From assembly GCA_050309795.1 (NCBI GenBank), contig JBNRMW010000026.1, forward strand, positions 1 to 64,000: DNA of 64,000 nt, written 5' to 3'. The DNA comes from JBNRMW01 sp050309795 (GTDB lineage Bacteria; Bacillota_I; Bacilli_A; Erysipelotrichales; Erysipelotrichaceae). This document shows positions 49,951 to 59,726 of this stretch, one piece after another. A program made the position numbers and the translations under genes. The first letter of the stretch is position 1; every line of letters starts with the position of its first letter. The notes beneath the pieces were generated by a model. It did no database searches. It was not told the origin of the DNA and saw only the letters and a program-made list of their open reading frames with translations.

Positions 49951-50691
49951 ATGAACGAAAGACAAGTCAATATTCTTGAAACCTTAAGTACAGAAAAGAA
50001 AATCGAAGTAAAACAATTAGCGGCTTTGGCGGACGTTTCAGAGGTGACCATTCGAAAAGACTTAGAAATACTCGAAAATCAAGGATTATTAAAACGGGAA
50101 CATGGCTATGCGGTGGCAAATGGCGAAGACAATATCAATTATCGATTAGCCTTTGGCTATCCCCAAAAATTTGAGATCGCCCAAAAAGCCTTAAAATACA
50201 TCGAACCAAATGAAACGGTGATTATTGAATCTGGTTCCACTTGTACCTTGTTGGCCTTAGAAATTGCTAAACGCGATCAAAACAACACGATCATCACCAA
50301 CTCGACCTTTATTGCCCGCTATTTAAAAGATTACCCCACAACGAAGGTCATCTTACTAGCTGGACAATACCAAGGTAAATCAGAAGCAGTGGTTGGACCA
50401 CTCATTCGTGAATCGATTAAAAATTTCCACACCGATAAAATCTTTGTTGGAGCCGATGGCATCCATGAAACCTTTGGTGTTGCTGGTAGCAATTACGAAC
50501 GAACAGAAGCGGCGAAAATGATGCGAGAAAATGCCTCCAACGTTTTTGTTCTTTCTCAAAGCTATAAGCTAGGTCAGAAGAGCAATTACCATCTCTTCTC
50601 ATTGGAAGATATTCAGTATTTTATTACCGATAACCAAATTAGTGAAGACGATCGCCACACTCTACAACAACATGATATTGTTGTAGACTAA
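49951..50691 (+). CDS. DeoR-family transcriptional regulator (copy 3)
   Basis: A 246-residue DeoR/GlpR regulator. The HTH has LADVSEVTIRKDLEILENQGLLKREHG and the sensor domain has IIESGSTCTLLALEIA and ITNSTFIARYL. The ATG at 49951 has AGGAGG 6 bases upstream; the frame is open to 49909 within the activase end, but that lacks a ribosome site. It is 13 bp after the activase, so it likely controls the glycyl radical enzyme 2 locus, making a third phosphosugar-responsive repressor in the window. Confidence 0.88.
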   Translation: MNERQVNILETLSTEKKIEVKQLAALADVSEVTIRKDLEILENQGLLKREHGYAVANGEDNINYRLAFGYPQKFEIAQKALKYIEPNETVIIESGSTCTLLALEIAKRDQNNTIITNSTFIARYLKDYPTTKVILLAGQYQGKSEAVVGPLIRESIKNFHTDKIFVGADGIHETFGVAGSNYERTEAAKMMRENASNVFVLSQSYKLGQKSNYHLFSLEDIQYFITDNQISEDDRHTLQQHDIVVD

Positions 50692-50713
50692 ATTTTATAG
50701 AAATACACGTCCG

Positions 50714-50746
50714 AAAAAAGACTAGTTTAAAGGCTAGTCTTTTTTC
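50714..50746 (+). terminator. Intrinsic terminator after deoR copy 3
   Basis: Stem AAAAAAGACTAG/CTAGTCTTTTTT with an 8-nt loop. Confidence 0.85.
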
Positions 50747-50805
50747 TATCCTCTGTCATCTCGCACTATCTCGCAAAACTAACAACTCTGGTGCTTTTGC
50801 CCCAA

Positions 50806-50848
50806 AATTAAAAGGAGCCAACCTCGATTTTTCTCGAAATTGACTCCC
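50806..50848 (-). terminator. Intrinsic terminator after ppdK
   Basis: Minus strand: stem GGAGTCAA/TTGGCTCC (one G-T pair) with an inner CGA/TCG pairing, followed by TTTT, about 55 bp after the ppdK stop. Confidence 0.6.
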
Positions 50849-50901
50849 TCATTCACTATTTATTGGTTCATTTAAGAACCGATGCTAAAGGATATTAGTA
50901 A

Positions 50902-53526
50902 TTATTCCTTTTCGTTACGAATCGACGATTGAGCCGCAGCTAAGCGAGCAATCGGTACCCGATATGGTGAACAAGAAACATAATCCAATCCAACCTTATA
51001 AAGGAAGTTAATGGTTGCTGGGTCTCCCCCATGCTCCCCACAGATTCCTAATTTAAGATTTGGTTTGACCGAACGTCCTTTTTCAGCAGCAATTTCTACT
51101 AGTGCGCCAACCCCTTCTTCATCCATACGAACAAATGGGTCTTGTTCAAAGACTTTCTTTTCATAGTAATCGTTCAAGAAGTTTCCAGCATCGTCGCGAC
51201 TGAATCCAAAGCCATATTGCGTTAAGTCGTTAGTTCCAAAGGAGAAGAAATCAGCTTGTTGTGCAATTTGATCCGCAATCACGCAGGCACGTGGAATTTC
51301 AATCATCGTTCCCACCGCATAATCAAGTTCTTGACCACTGGCTGCAATTTCTTCTTGAGCCACACGATCGACGACTTCTTTAACAAATTCAAGTTCTTTA
51401 ACCGCGCCGACTAAAGGAATCATAATTTCTGGATTCACTTTAATATTCAAGCGTTTTTGAACCGCTAAGGCGGCACGAATAACGGCTTTTGTTTGCATTT
51501 CTGCAATCTCTGGATAAGAAATCGCTAAACGAACGCCGCGATGCCCCATCATTGGGTTGAATTCATGCAAACTGGCGACAACATCTTTGATTTCTTGTAA
51601 GGTTTTACCCATGTCATCCGCAAGTTCTTGCATTTCCGATTCTTTGGTTGGTAAGAATTCATGTAAAGGTGGATCCAAATAACGAATCGTAACTGGAAGT
51701 TCCTTCATCACTTCATAAATACCTTCAAAATCCGCTTGTTGCATCGGTAGTAATTTATCTAAGGCTTTACGACGACCTTCCTCGTCACGAGACAAGATCA
51801 TTTCACGAACCGATTTAATACGATCGCCTTCAAAGAACATATGTTCTGTACGGACTAAACCAATACCTTCCGCACCAAACTCAAGTGCTTGTTGAGCATC
51901 TTTAGGACTATCGGCATTTGTACGAACACCCATCTTCCGATAGGAATCCGCCCAACCCATGAATTTTTCGAAATCTCCAGAAATCGTTGCTTCTTCAGAT
52001 TTGATTTCGCCTTCATAGATTTTCCCTGTAGTTCCATCTAAAGAGATAAAGTCTCCACGATTATATTCATTTTCGCCAATTTTTACGACATCTCCATGGA
52101 AAGAAACATCGTTACTACCCGAGACACAGCAAGTTCCCATGCCACGAGCAACCACCGCTGCGTGCGAGGTCATTCCACCCCGGGCGGTTAAAATACCTTC
52201 CGATAAAGCCATTCCTTCAATATCTTCAGGAGAAGTTTCTAACCGAACTAAAATAACTTTATCCCCTTTGCTGGTGTATTCTTTAGCTTCTTCCGCAGTA
52301 TAAACAATACGACCAGAAGCTGCACCAGGGGAAGCCGCTAAACCAGAGCCAATCACTTTCGCTTCCTTTAATGCTTGTTCATTAAAATGCGGGTGGAGAA
52401 GCGCATCCAATTGTTTAGGATCAATTTGCATGACCGCTTCTTTTTCCGTAATTAAGCCTTCTTCCACTAAATCTACCGCAATCTTTAAAGCAGCATTTGC
52501 TGTTCGTTTTCCACTTCTTGTTTGTAACATATACAGTTTATGATTTTCAATCGTAAACTCCATGTCTTGCATATCTTTGTAATGGTTTTCTAAGGTTTCA
52601 CAATGTCTTTCAAACTCTGCATACGCCTCTGGCATCAAATCTTTTAATTGTTCCATTGGCAATGGGGTACGAGTTCCAGCAACAACGTCTTCCCCTTGAG
52701 CATTAATTAAAAATTCTCCGAAAATCTTCCGTTCACCAGTCGCTGGATTTCGAGTAAAGGCAACTCCCGTTGCACATTCGTCTCCCATATTTCCAAAGAC
52801 CATCTCTTGAACGTTAACCGCCGTACCCCATGCTGCTGGGATATCGTGAATTCGACGGTAATAGACTGCTCGATCGTTATTCCAAGATCTAAAGACGGCA
52901 GTGATTGCTTCCATCAATTGATCAAATGGATCGGTTGGGAAAGATTCATGGTGATGTTCTAAATAATAGGCTTTAAAACGCTCGACCATTTCCTTATAGT
53001 CGTCGGCTGTAAAGTCCGCATCATCCGTAATATTTCTCTCTGCTTTCATTTCATCAATAATCACTTCGAAATGATGTTTTGGAATTTCCATAACGACATC
53101 CGCAAACATTTGAATAAAACGACGATAACTGTCATAAGCAAACCGTGGATTATTTGTTAATTTAGCCAAAGCTTCCACAACAACATCATTTAATCCTAAG
53201 TTTAAGACGGTATCCATCATGCCCGGCATACTTGCTCTAGAACCAGAACGAACCGATACTAGTAATGGATTATTGGTATCTCCGAACACTTTTCCAGTAA
53301 TTTCTTCTAATTTCTTAATATATTCTGCCACTTGATTTCTCAAGTCTTCAGAAATATTTCCATCTTGAGCATAGTAATCATTACAAGCTTCCGTGGTGAC
53401 AACAAAACCTTGGGGTACTGGTAGACCGAGGTTTGTCATTTCCGATAAGTTTGCTCCTTTTCCGCCGAGCAATTCTCTCATCTGACCGTTTCCTTCCGAA
53501 AACAAATACACTAATTTATTTCCCAT
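50902..53526 (-). CDS. ppdK: Pyruvate, phosphate dikinase
   Basis: An 874-residue PPDK, interconverting PEP with pyruvate using ATP/AMP and pyrophosphate. The N-terminal ATP-grasp domain opens with GGKGANLSEM, the central swivel domain has the phosphohistidine in GGMTSHAAVVARGMG, and the C-terminal TIM barrel carries VRTEHMF, GHRGVRL and FGTNDLTQ plus the CGEHGGDP acid/base region. Length is standard. GGAGG precedes the ATG. Monocistronic, with its own promoter and a cre-like site upstream. With pyk it allows pyrophosphate-linked glycolysis or gluconeogenesis. Confidence 0.96.
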   Translation of the reverse strand: MGNKLVYLFSEGNGQMRELLGGKGANLSEMTNLGLPVPQGFVVTTEACNDYYAQDGNISEDLRNQVAEYIKKLEEITGKVFGDTNNPLLVSVRSGSRASMPGMMDTVLNLGLNDVVVEALAKLTNNPRFAYDSYRRFIQMFADVVMEIPKHHFEVIIDEMKAERNITDDADFTADDYKEMVERFKAYYLEHHHESFPTDPFDQLMEAITAVFRSWNNDRAVYYRRIHDIPAAWGTAVNVQEMVFGNMGDECATGVAFTRNPATGERKIFGEFLINAQGEDVVAGTRTPLPMEQLKDLMPEAYAEFERHCETLENHYKDMQDMEFTIENHKLYMLQTRSGKRTANAALKIAVDLVEEGLITEKEAVMQIDPKQLDALLHPHFNEQALKEAKVIGSGLAASPGAASGRIVYTAEEAKEYTSKGDKVILVRLETSPEDIEGMALSEGILTARGGMTSHAAVVARGMGTCCVSGSNDVSFHGDVVKIGENEYNRGDFISLDGTTGKIYEGEIKSEEATISGDFEKFMGWADSYRKMGVRTNADSPKDAQQALEFGAEGIGLVRTEHMFFEGDRIKSVREMILSRDEEGRRKALDKLLPMQQADFEGIYEVMKELPVTIRYLDPPLHEFLPTKESEMQELADDMGKTLQEIKDVVASLHEFNPMMGHRGVRLAISYPEIAEMQTKAVIRAALAVQKRLNIKVNPEIMIPLVGAVKELEFVKEVVDRVAQEEIAASGQELDYAVGTMIEIPRACVIADQIAQQADFFSFGTNDLTQYGFGFSRDDAGNFLNDYYEKKVFEQDPFVRMDEEGVGALVEIAAEKGRSVKPNLKLGICGEHGGDPATINFLYKVGLDYVSCSPYRVPIARLAAAQSSIRNEKE

Positions 53527-53580
53527 AACTCCTCCTGTGGTATTTTTTTACTCAGTGTTTTGAAACGAGTTCACGCAGTA

Positions 53581-53609
53581 ATTGTAACACACCAGGGGGG
53601 TAGATACAA
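53581..53609 (-). promoter_or_regulatory. Promoter of ppdK
   Basis: Minus strand: -35 TTGTAT (53604-53609), 17-bp spacer, -10 TACAAT (53581-53586). Confidence 0.6.
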
Positions 53610-53660
53610 TTTGCTAATTGATATGAAGAAACACGAATTATTGAAAATTTGAAGCGTTTT

Positions 53661-53675
53661 CGTAAAGCGTTTACA
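53661..53675. promoter_or_regulatory. cre-like sites upstream of ppdK
   Basis: CGTAAAGCGTTTACA, or TGTAAACGCTTTACG on the minus strand, matches the CcpA catabolite-responsive element core closely, and GAAGCGTTTTC just beside it (53651-53661) is a weaker match. They are about 90 bp upstream of the predicted ppdK start, a position compatible with CcpA activation. Site function is inferred. Confidence 0.45.
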
Positions 53676-53899
53676 AATCATATGGATTCTAACCAACATC
53701 TACGAAGAACCTTTCTATCCAGCGCCTTTTAAAGGCAGTCGTTCATTCAATAACAAAAATTCAGCTACCGCATAATTATCGATATATAACGACTCAATAT
53801 CCAATAACAAAAACCTTTATGTTGTAACCCGACGAACAACCAACCATTCGAAATAGGATAATGATATAATTTAGACACCAAACAAGGAGGAATGAATAT

Positions 53900-54751
53900 A
53901 TGAAAATAGCTTGGATAGGAACCGGTGTCATGGGTGCCCCCATGGCCTCCCATCTCGCCACTGCCGGCCACGACGTCACGGTATATAACCGAACCTTCGA
54001 AAAGGCCCAAAAACTAGAACCATTATGTACCGCTGTACGCACCATAAAAGAAGCCGTCCATGAAGCAGACGTCGTCTTTACCATTGTCGGCTATCCCAAA
54101 GATGTTGAGAATGTCTACTTTGGAGAAGATGGAATCATTCAAAACGTCCAACCAAAAACCATCATCGTCGACATGACCACCTCGTCGCCAGAACTCGCCG
54201 TTCAAATTTATGAGGAAGCCAAAAAACACGACGTCTATGCCCTCGATGCCCCAGTGACTGGTGGCGATTTAGGGGCCATTAACGCGACCCTAAGTATTAT
54301 GGTCGGAGGGGATCAAGCCCCATATGAAAAGGTTTTCCCACTGCTTGAAAAAATGGGTAAAGTCATCACCTATATGGGTGCCCCAGGAAATGGTCAAAAC
54401 ATGAAACTCGCAAATCAAGTATGCATTGCTGGAGCCATTGCCTCCACAGCAGAAGCCTTAACCTTTGCGAAATCGAAAAACATTCAACCCGAAGACTTCT
54501 TTAGTGTCATTAACAACGGCTCTGCCGCCTCTTGGCAAGCCGCCAACAACGGTCCAAAAATGGTCTCACGCGATTTTGATCCAGGGTTCTTTATAAAACA
54601 TTTTGTCAAAGATTTACAACTAGCCGTCGATAATGCCGAAAACCAACACTATGGTTTAACGGAGATGATTTTAAATCAATATCGCCACTTAATCGATCAA
54701 GGCGATGGCGACTTAGGTACTCAAGCCATTATCAAATTCTACGAAGAGTAA
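53900..54751 (+). CDS. 3-hydroxyisobutyrate/tartronate-semialdehyde-type dehydrogenase
   Basis: A 283-residue beta-hydroxyacid dehydrogenase. The Rossmann motif is IAWIGTGVMGAPMASHL, the substrate motif is DAPVTGGDLGAINATL, and the catalytic lysine lies in GNGQNMKLANQ. Likely substrates are 3-hydroxyisobutyrate, tartronate semialdehyde, glyoxylate or succinic semialdehyde. AGGAGG precedes the ATG. Monocistronic, with a strong terminator; no neighbours define the substrate. Confidence 0.9.
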   Translation: MKIAWIGTGVMGAPMASHLATAGHDVTVYNRTFEKAQKLEPLCTAVRTIKEAVHEADVVFTIVGYPKDVENVYFGEDGIIQNVQPKTIIVDMTTSSPELAVQIYEEAKKHDVYALDAPVTGGDLGAINATLSIMVGGDQAPYEKVFPLLEKMGKVITYMGAPGNGQNMKLANQVCIAGAIASTAEALTFAKSKNIQPEDFFSVINNGSAASWQAANNGPKMVSRDFDPGFFIKHFVKDLQLAVDNAENQHYGLTEMILNQYRHLIDQGDGDLGTQAIIKFYEE

Positions 54752-54766
54752 TCATCAATCCCATTC

Positions 54767-54803
54767 AAAAAGTCTATGGACACCGTGCCCATAGACTTTT
54801 TTT
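54767..54803 (+). terminator. Intrinsic terminator after the beta-hydroxyacid dehydrogenase
   Basis: Stem AAAAGTCTATGG/CCATAGACTTTT followed by T residues. Confidence 0.85.
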
Positions 54804-54825
54804 GTATCTATACTCTTTAAACTTT

Positions 54826-56532
54826 TTATTTATTGAAATGTGCTTCAACCAGGGCGGCTACTTCATCGCGCGTGCCCATGTCGAGGGCTTTTTGAGCAAG
54901 TTCTTGCATCTCTGGAAGGGTTGCTTCGCGGATAATTTTACGTGTTTGTAAAATCGACGTCGCCGAGACGGAGAACTCATCCAAGCCTAAGCCTAGTAGA
55001 ACAGGAACCGCCATCGGATCGGCAGCCATTTCCCCACACATGCCAACCCATTTCCCATGTTTATGGGCACCATCAATCGTCATCTTAATAAGTCTTAAAA
55101 TCGATGGATTCAATTCTTGATAGAGATAGGAAACTTGTTGATTCATGCGGTCCGCAGCCATTGTATATTGAATTAAATCGTTCGTTCCAATACTGAAGAA
55201 ATCTACTTCTTGAGCAAATTTCTCAGCTAAGACCGCAGCTGCTGGAATTTCAACCATAATACCAACTTCTAAGTTGTCGTTCACTTGATGACCTTCGTCT
55301 AAAAGGTTTGCGCGTTCTTCATCTAAAAGCGCTTTAGCGTCTCTAAACTCCTGCAAGGTCGCAATCATTGGGAACATGATTCCTAAACGACCATGAACAC
55401 TTGCCCGAAGTAGAGCACGAAGCTGCGTTCTGAAAATCTCTGGTTTACCTAAACATAAACGAACCGCTCTAAATCCTAAGAAAGGATTTAGTTCTTCTGG
55501 TAATTCAAAATAATCTAATTTCTTATCGCCACCAATGTCTAAAGTCCGAATGATGACTTGTTTACCATCCATGTTTTCAAGCACTTCTTTATACGCTTGA
55601 TATTGCTCTTCTTCTGTTGGGAAATCTTTAGCATCCATATACAAGAACTCGGTACGATAAAGACCAATCGCTTCGCCACCATAATTGATGACCCCTTGAG
55701 CATCGGTGGTGTTCCCAATATTTCCAGCAACAATGACCTCATGACCATCCAAGGTCACGCTTGGCTCATTGACTAAGACTTTTAAAGTCTCACGATAGGC
55801 TTCATGTTCTGCTTTTTTCTGACGATAGGTTGTTATTTCTTCTTCTGTTGGATGTAAAATAACTTTACCTTCCATCGCATCTAAGATAATGTGTTGACCA
55901 TGTTTAATATTTTTAAGAATACCGGTACAACCGACCACAGCAGGGATTTCTAAGCTCCGCGCCATAATAGCTGAATGGGACGTCCGACCACCAATCTCCG
56001 TCGCGAACCCTAGGGTTAATGCTTTATTTAATTGAGCCGTATCGCTTGGCGTTAAATCCTCCGCAACGATAATAACTTCTTCATTAATCAAACTCAAGTT
56101 GGGAATGGTTTCTCCAACAGCATGTGCTAACAGACGGTAACTCACGTCGCGAATGTCGGCTGCACGTTCTTTGAAGTACGCATCGTCCATGTTTTCAAAC
56201 ATCGAAACAAACATACCACTGACTTGTTCAATAGCAGCTGCCGCATTGTGTTCCCCTGATTGAACCATTTCCTTCACTTGTCCTAAAAACTCTGGGTCTC
56301 CTAAGACTGCTAAGTGCGCATCAAAGATGGCGACTTCGTCTTCCGACAAGGTCTTTGAAGCAACTTCTTTTATTTTTTCAATATCGACTCTGGTAGCTTC
56401 GCTCGCATTTTCGAGTAGTGCTAATTCCTCATCGACACTCTTTATATCCTTTGGGACTTGTAAGTCCGGCTTTTCTAAAAGATAAACCTTAGCTATGGCG
56501 ATTCCACTAGAAGCAGCAATTCCTTTAATCAT
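54826..56532 (-). CDS. ptsI: PTS Enzyme I
   Basis: A 568-residue PEP:protein phosphotransferase that starts the PTS cascade by phosphorylating HPr. It opens with IKGIAASSGIAIAKVYLL, the phosphohistidine is in GGRTSHSAIMARSL, and the PEP-binding barrel has LYRTEFLYM, FFSIGTNDLIQYT and GMCGEMAADP with the catalytic cysteine. GGAGGA precedes the ATG. ptsH is not adjacent, unlike in most Firmicutes. It supplies the mannose- and glucose-family PTS systems at 13-26 kb. Confidence 0.96.
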   Translation of the reverse strand: MIKGIAASSGIAIAKVYLLEKPDLQVPKDIKSVDEELALLENASEATRVDIEKIKEVASKTLSEDEVAIFDAHLAVLGDPEFLGQVKEMVQSGEHNAAAAIEQVSGMFVSMFENMDDAYFKERAADIRDVSYRLLAHAVGETIPNLSLINEEVIIVAEDLTPSDTAQLNKALTLGFATEIGGRTSHSAIMARSLEIPAVVGCTGILKNIKHGQHIILDAMEGKVILHPTEEEITTYRQKKAEHEAYRETLKVLVNEPSVTLDGHEVIVAGNIGNTTDAQGVINYGGEAIGLYRTEFLYMDAKDFPTEEEQYQAYKEVLENMDGKQVIIRTLDIGGDKKLDYFELPEELNPFLGFRAVRLCLGKPEIFRTQLRALLRASVHGRLGIMFPMIATLQEFRDAKALLDEERANLLDEGHQVNDNLEVGIMVEIPAAAVLAEKFAQEVDFFSIGTNDLIQYTMAADRMNQQVSYLYQELNPSILRLIKMTIDGAHKHGKWVGMCGEMAADPMAVPVLLGLGLDEFSVSATSILQTRKIIREATLPEMQELAQKALDMGTRDEVAALVEAHFNK

Positions 56533-56678
56533 ATTATCCTCCTGTTTAATTTACTTAAGTATACCATCGACCCCAACATTCTTCAATTAGCAATTGTCTA
56601 AAACCAAGGTCCTCGTTTGATTCAAAAAAACCCAACATTGAACCAACAAACGAAAATATATTTTAAAATCATCCTATT

Positions 56679-56708
56679 AAAAGAGATGACTTTAAGATCA
56701 TCCCTTTG
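56679..56708 (-). terminator. Intrinsic terminator after the MgtC gene
   Basis: Minus strand: stem AAAGGGATGA/TCATCTCTTT followed by T-rich sequence. Confidence 0.65.
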
Positions 56709-56723
56709 TATTTTTTTTATTAT

Positions 56724-57395
56724 TTAGTTATAAACACTACATTCAAAACTGATGAGTCCTTCGAAACTCCCCGCAATTTTTTGGAGTTGACGTACCGTCA
56801 TGTCTTGAGGCATTTCAATGTCTAAGGTCAATTGTGTAAAGTTCTTATCAAAATTATGAACAATCCGTTCGTGAATGATGTGGATATCCAGTTCAACCAG
56901 CGTCCGTATAATATGGGTTGTCCGGATGTGATCTTTGTAACTGAGCTTAACGGTTGCTTCCCGGGGCTTTCTGATCTTAAAGATTTCTTTGTAAAAGAAA
57001 TATTGGAAGGCGACCACCAATAAGGTTGCGACGGTCCCAATTAAATACATTCCAGCACCAAGGGCTAAAGCAATGGCGGCAGTCACCCAAAGACCCGCTG
57101 CCGTTGTTAAACCCCGAACAATGGTATCGCGCTTGACGAAAATAACCCCAGCACCGATGAAACCGATTCCAGAAATGACTTGAGCCGCAATCCGAGACAT
57201 ATCCCCACCAGCCCCATCAAAAAATCCATATTTACTAACCACCATGGCCATCGCCGACCCCAAAGCAACCAGCGCATGAGTCTTCATTCCAGCATCTTTA
57301 TTGCGGTTTTCTCGTTCTAATCCAATCGCTACCCCAGCAATTAAAGAAGCAAAGAGACGAAAAATCAATTCTATTTTTAGTGTCATATCTAACAT
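56724..57395 (-). CDS. MgtC/SapB-family membrane protein
   Basis: A 223-residue protein. The N-terminal membrane domain has the family signature GVAIGLERENRNKDAGMKTH and GIGFIGAGVIFV, with four to five hydrophobic segments. A C-terminal ACT-like soluble domain of about 80 residues follows. Members are linked to Mg2+ limitation, phosphate or ATP-synthase regulation. The ATG has GAGGAA upstream. Confidence 0.9.
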   Translation of the reverse strand: MLDMTLKIELIFRLFASLIAGVAIGLERENRNKDAGMKTHALVALGSAMAMVVSKYGFFDGAGGDMSRIAAQVISGIGFIGAGVIFVKRDTIVRGLTTAAGLWVTAAIALALGAGMYLIGTVATLLVVAFQYFFYKEIFKIRKPREATVKLSYKDHIRTTHIIRTLVELDIHIIHERIVHNFDKNFTQLTLDIEMPQDMTVRQLQKIAGSFEGLISFECSVYN

Positions 57396-57489
57396 TTCTA
57401 TTCCTCAGTTCCAAATCTTATCTAAATTACATTTTAGCATGTAAACTGAATGGAGTTCAAGAAGACGATTTGTTGATTTAAGTCAAACC

Positions 57490-57518
57490 TTGCTAATTAA
57501 GCACTGTTCAATTATAAT
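57490..57518 (+). promoter_or_regulatory. Promoter of the ABC importer operon
   Basis: -35 TTGCTA (57490-57495), 17-bp spacer, -10 TATAAT (57513-57518). Confidence 0.65.
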
Positions 57519-57525
57519 TATGGTG

Positions 57526-57543
57526 TAAGGGTTTACACCCTTA
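57526..57543. promoter_or_regulatory. Palindrome at the ABC operon start site
   Basis: TAAGGGT-ttac-ACCCTTA, a perfect 7-bp inverted repeat at the predicted transcription start, immediately before the GGAGG ribosome site. Candidate repressor operator; it does not resemble a Fur box. Confidence 0.5.
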
Positions 57544-57558
57544 GAAAAAGGAGGAAGT

Positions 57559-58584
57559 ATGAAGAAGAATTTATTTAAAATTCTAGCAGCACTAATCACA
57601 GTTCTCTTACTTGTTTCTTGTGGCACACCAGGCACAAGTAGTGGTAAAGAACTCGTTGTTTATTCACCAAACTCAGATGGTGAAATTGAAGGCTTACTAA
57701 ACTATTGGGCAGAGAAAAATAACGTAACTGTCAAGCTCCAAAACTTAGGAAGCGGAGAAGCGTACAAACGTTTAGATGGCGAAAAGAACAATCCACAAGC
57801 CGACGTTATGTTTGGTGGATTAAACCTTGGTTGGTATAACCAATATCCAGATATCTTTGAAGAGTACGTTGCAGAAGGTAATGACAAGTTACCTGAAATG
57901 TACCAAAATCCAAATGGCTACATTACCTCGTACTTATTATCGGGATCAAACTTACTAGTCAATACGGAATTAGCCGCAGAATTGAATTTAGAAATTAAAG
58001 GCTATGCTGATTTATTAGACCCAGCCCTTAAAGGAAAAATTGCTTCTGCTGACCCAACAGCTTCAAGTAGTGCCTACGCACAATTAACAAACATTCTACT
58101 CGCAATGGGTGGTTATGAAAGTGACGAAGCTTGGGACTATGTTTCTAAACTCATCGTTCAACTCGATGGCAAGTTTACCTCTGGATCTTCTGGAGTTTAC
58201 AATGGAGTTAAAGATGGTGAATACGTGGTTGGATTAACATACGAAGACCCATCCGTTGAATTATTAGCTTCTGGAGCAACCAATGTTGAAGTCGTTTATC
58301 CTGAAGAAGGCGCCGTATGGTTACCTGCAGCTTCCGGTTTAGTTAAAGGCGGTCCAAACCCAGAAGTCGCCAAAGAATTCTTAGACTGGCTCATTTCCGA
58401 CGAAGCTCAAACCATTATCGGTGGAATGACCGTTCGTCCGGTTAACCCAGATGTTGAATTAACCAATGAATTTATGAAACCTTTCAACGAAATTAAAGTT
58501 TTAGAAGAAGACATGGAATATACTCTAGGACAAAAAGACAAAATTCTAGAGCGTTGGACTAAGACATTAGTCGAATCACAATAA
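57559..58584 (+). CDS. ABC transporter substrate-binding lipoprotein (FbpA/AfuA family)
   Basis: A 341-residue lipoprotein. The signal peptide ends in the lipobox LVSC with C21 as lipidated residue. The mature part has the class-2 periplasmic binding fold seen in iron(III), phosphoglycerate, 2-aminoethylphosphonate and hexose-phosphate receptors: VVYSPNSDGEIEGLLNYW, ADVMFGG, and VWLPAASGLVKGGPNPE. In AfuA, a related protein, the ligand is a hexose-6-phosphate, which would suit this sugar-phosphate-rich window. GGAGG precedes the ATG. First gene of the operon with ATPase and permease. Confidence 0.88.
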   Translation: MKKNLFKILAALITVLLLVSCGTPGTSSGKELVVYSPNSDGEIEGLLNYWAEKNNVTVKLQNLGSGEAYKRLDGEKNNPQADVMFGGLNLGWYNQYPDIFEEYVAEGNDKLPEMYQNPNGYITSYLLSGSNLLVNTELAAELNLEIKGYADLLDPALKGKIASADPTASSSAYAQLTNILLAMGGYESDEAWDYVSKLIVQLDGKFTSGSSGVYNGVKDGEYVVGLTYEDPSVELLASGATNVEVVYPEEGAVWLPAASGLVKGGPNPEVAKEFLDWLISDEAQTIIGGMTVRPVNPDVELTNEFMKPFNEIKVLEEDMEYTLGQKDKILERWTKTLVESQ

Positions 58585-58606
58585 GTTAAACGAAGAGGAG
58601 ATATTT

Positions 58607-59725
58607 ATGAGTGTAGTCATCACCATTGACAACGCCGTTAAACGTTACGGAGATGTTACCGTAATTAAAAATTTATCTCTGCGAATCAAGGAGGGTGAGT
58701 TCTTCACCCTCCTTGGTCCATCTGGATGTGGAAAAACCACATTATTACGGATGATCGCAGGGTTCAATACCATCGAAAGCGGAGAATTTTATTTTAATGA
58801 TTTAAAAATCAATGACCTAGATCCAGCCAAACGAGAAATCGGGATGGTTTTCCAAAACTATGCTATTTTCCCACATTTAAGCGTGAAAGATAATGTGGCC
58901 TTTGGACTAAAAAATCGAAAAGTACCTAAAGATGAAATCGACCAACGAGCAAACCAATTCATGGAATTAATGCATATTAAAGAATATGCGGATCGCTTAC
59001 CGGAAAGACTCTCCGGGGGTCAACAACAACGGGTCGCTTTAGCTCGGGCTTTAGTTATCAAACCTAAAGTCTTATTAATGGATGAACCTTTATCCAACTT
59101 AGATGCCAAACTACGGGTTGAAATGAGAACTACCATCAAAGACCTTCAACATAGCGTCGGTATAACGACCGTCTATGTTACCCATGACCAAGAAGAAGCC
59201 ATGGCGGTTTCTGATCGCATCGCGGTTATGGACGAAGGCGTCATACAACATGTAGGCACACCAAAAAATATTTATCAAAGACCAAGTAATTTATTTGTCG
59301 CCTCCTTTATCGGTCTAACCAATTTAATAGATGGTGAATTAATCATTGAAAACAATCAAGCCTTAGTGGCTGTAGGAAATAACGTTCTCTGGCCAATGGA
59401 AACGATTGATGCTCAAAAACATGAAGCTCAACCCGTCATTATTTCCGTTCGACCAGAAGAATTCTTCATAACAGACGAAGTACGAAACACCTTAAAAGGC
59501 ACCGTCAAATCGTCCGTATTCTTAGGTCTAAACACCCATTACGTGGTAGAACTAGACCTTGGAAAAGAAATTGAAATCATCCAGGAATCCGAAATAGAGT
59601 TAATCATTCCTGAAGGAACCCACATCAATGTCGGTGTTAAATTAGAAAAGATAAATGTTTTCAATAAGGAAGGACGCACCAACCTCGTTGAAGGGGTACA
59701 AAACGATTTAGAAGGAAGTCATTAA
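58607..59725 (+). CDS. ABC transporter ATP-binding protein
   Basis: A 372-residue ATPase of the Fbp/Pot type. Walker A GPSGCGKTT, Q-loop VFQNYAIF, signature LSGGQQQRVALARAL, Walker B VLLMDEPLSNLD and the VTHDQEEA switch are all intact. The C-terminal 120 residues form a TOBE-like regulatory domain. It powers the importer with the permease that starts one base after its stop. Confidence 0.95.
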   Translation: MSVVITIDNAVKRYGDVTVIKNLSLRIKEGEFFTLLGPSGCGKTTLLRMIAGFNTIESGEFYFNDLKINDLDPAKREIGMVFQNYAIFPHLSVKDNVAFGLKNRKVPKDEIDQRANQFMELMHIKEYADRLPERLSGGQQQRVALARALVIKPKVLLMDEPLSNLDAKLRVEMRTTIKDLQHSVGITTVYVTHDQEEAMAVSDRIAVMDEGVIQHVGTPKNIYQRPSNLFVASFIGLTNLIDGELIIENNQALVAVGNNVLWPMETIDAQKHEAQPVIISVRPEEFFITDEVRNTLKGTVKSSVFLGLNTHYVVELDLGKEIEIIQESEIELIIPEGTHINVGVKLEKINVFNKEGRTNLVEGVQNDLEGSH

Positions 59726-59726
59726 T

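Larger units (their letters stand above)
53527..53899. other. Divergent intergenic region between ppdK and the dehydrogenase
   Basis: This 373-bp spacer holds the ppdK promoter at 53581-53609, cre-like sequence at 53651-53675, and the TATAAT of the divergent dehydrogenase at 53865-53870. I see no coding sequence. A run of six G residues occurs near 53595-53600 in the ppdK promoter spacer. Confidence 0.5.
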
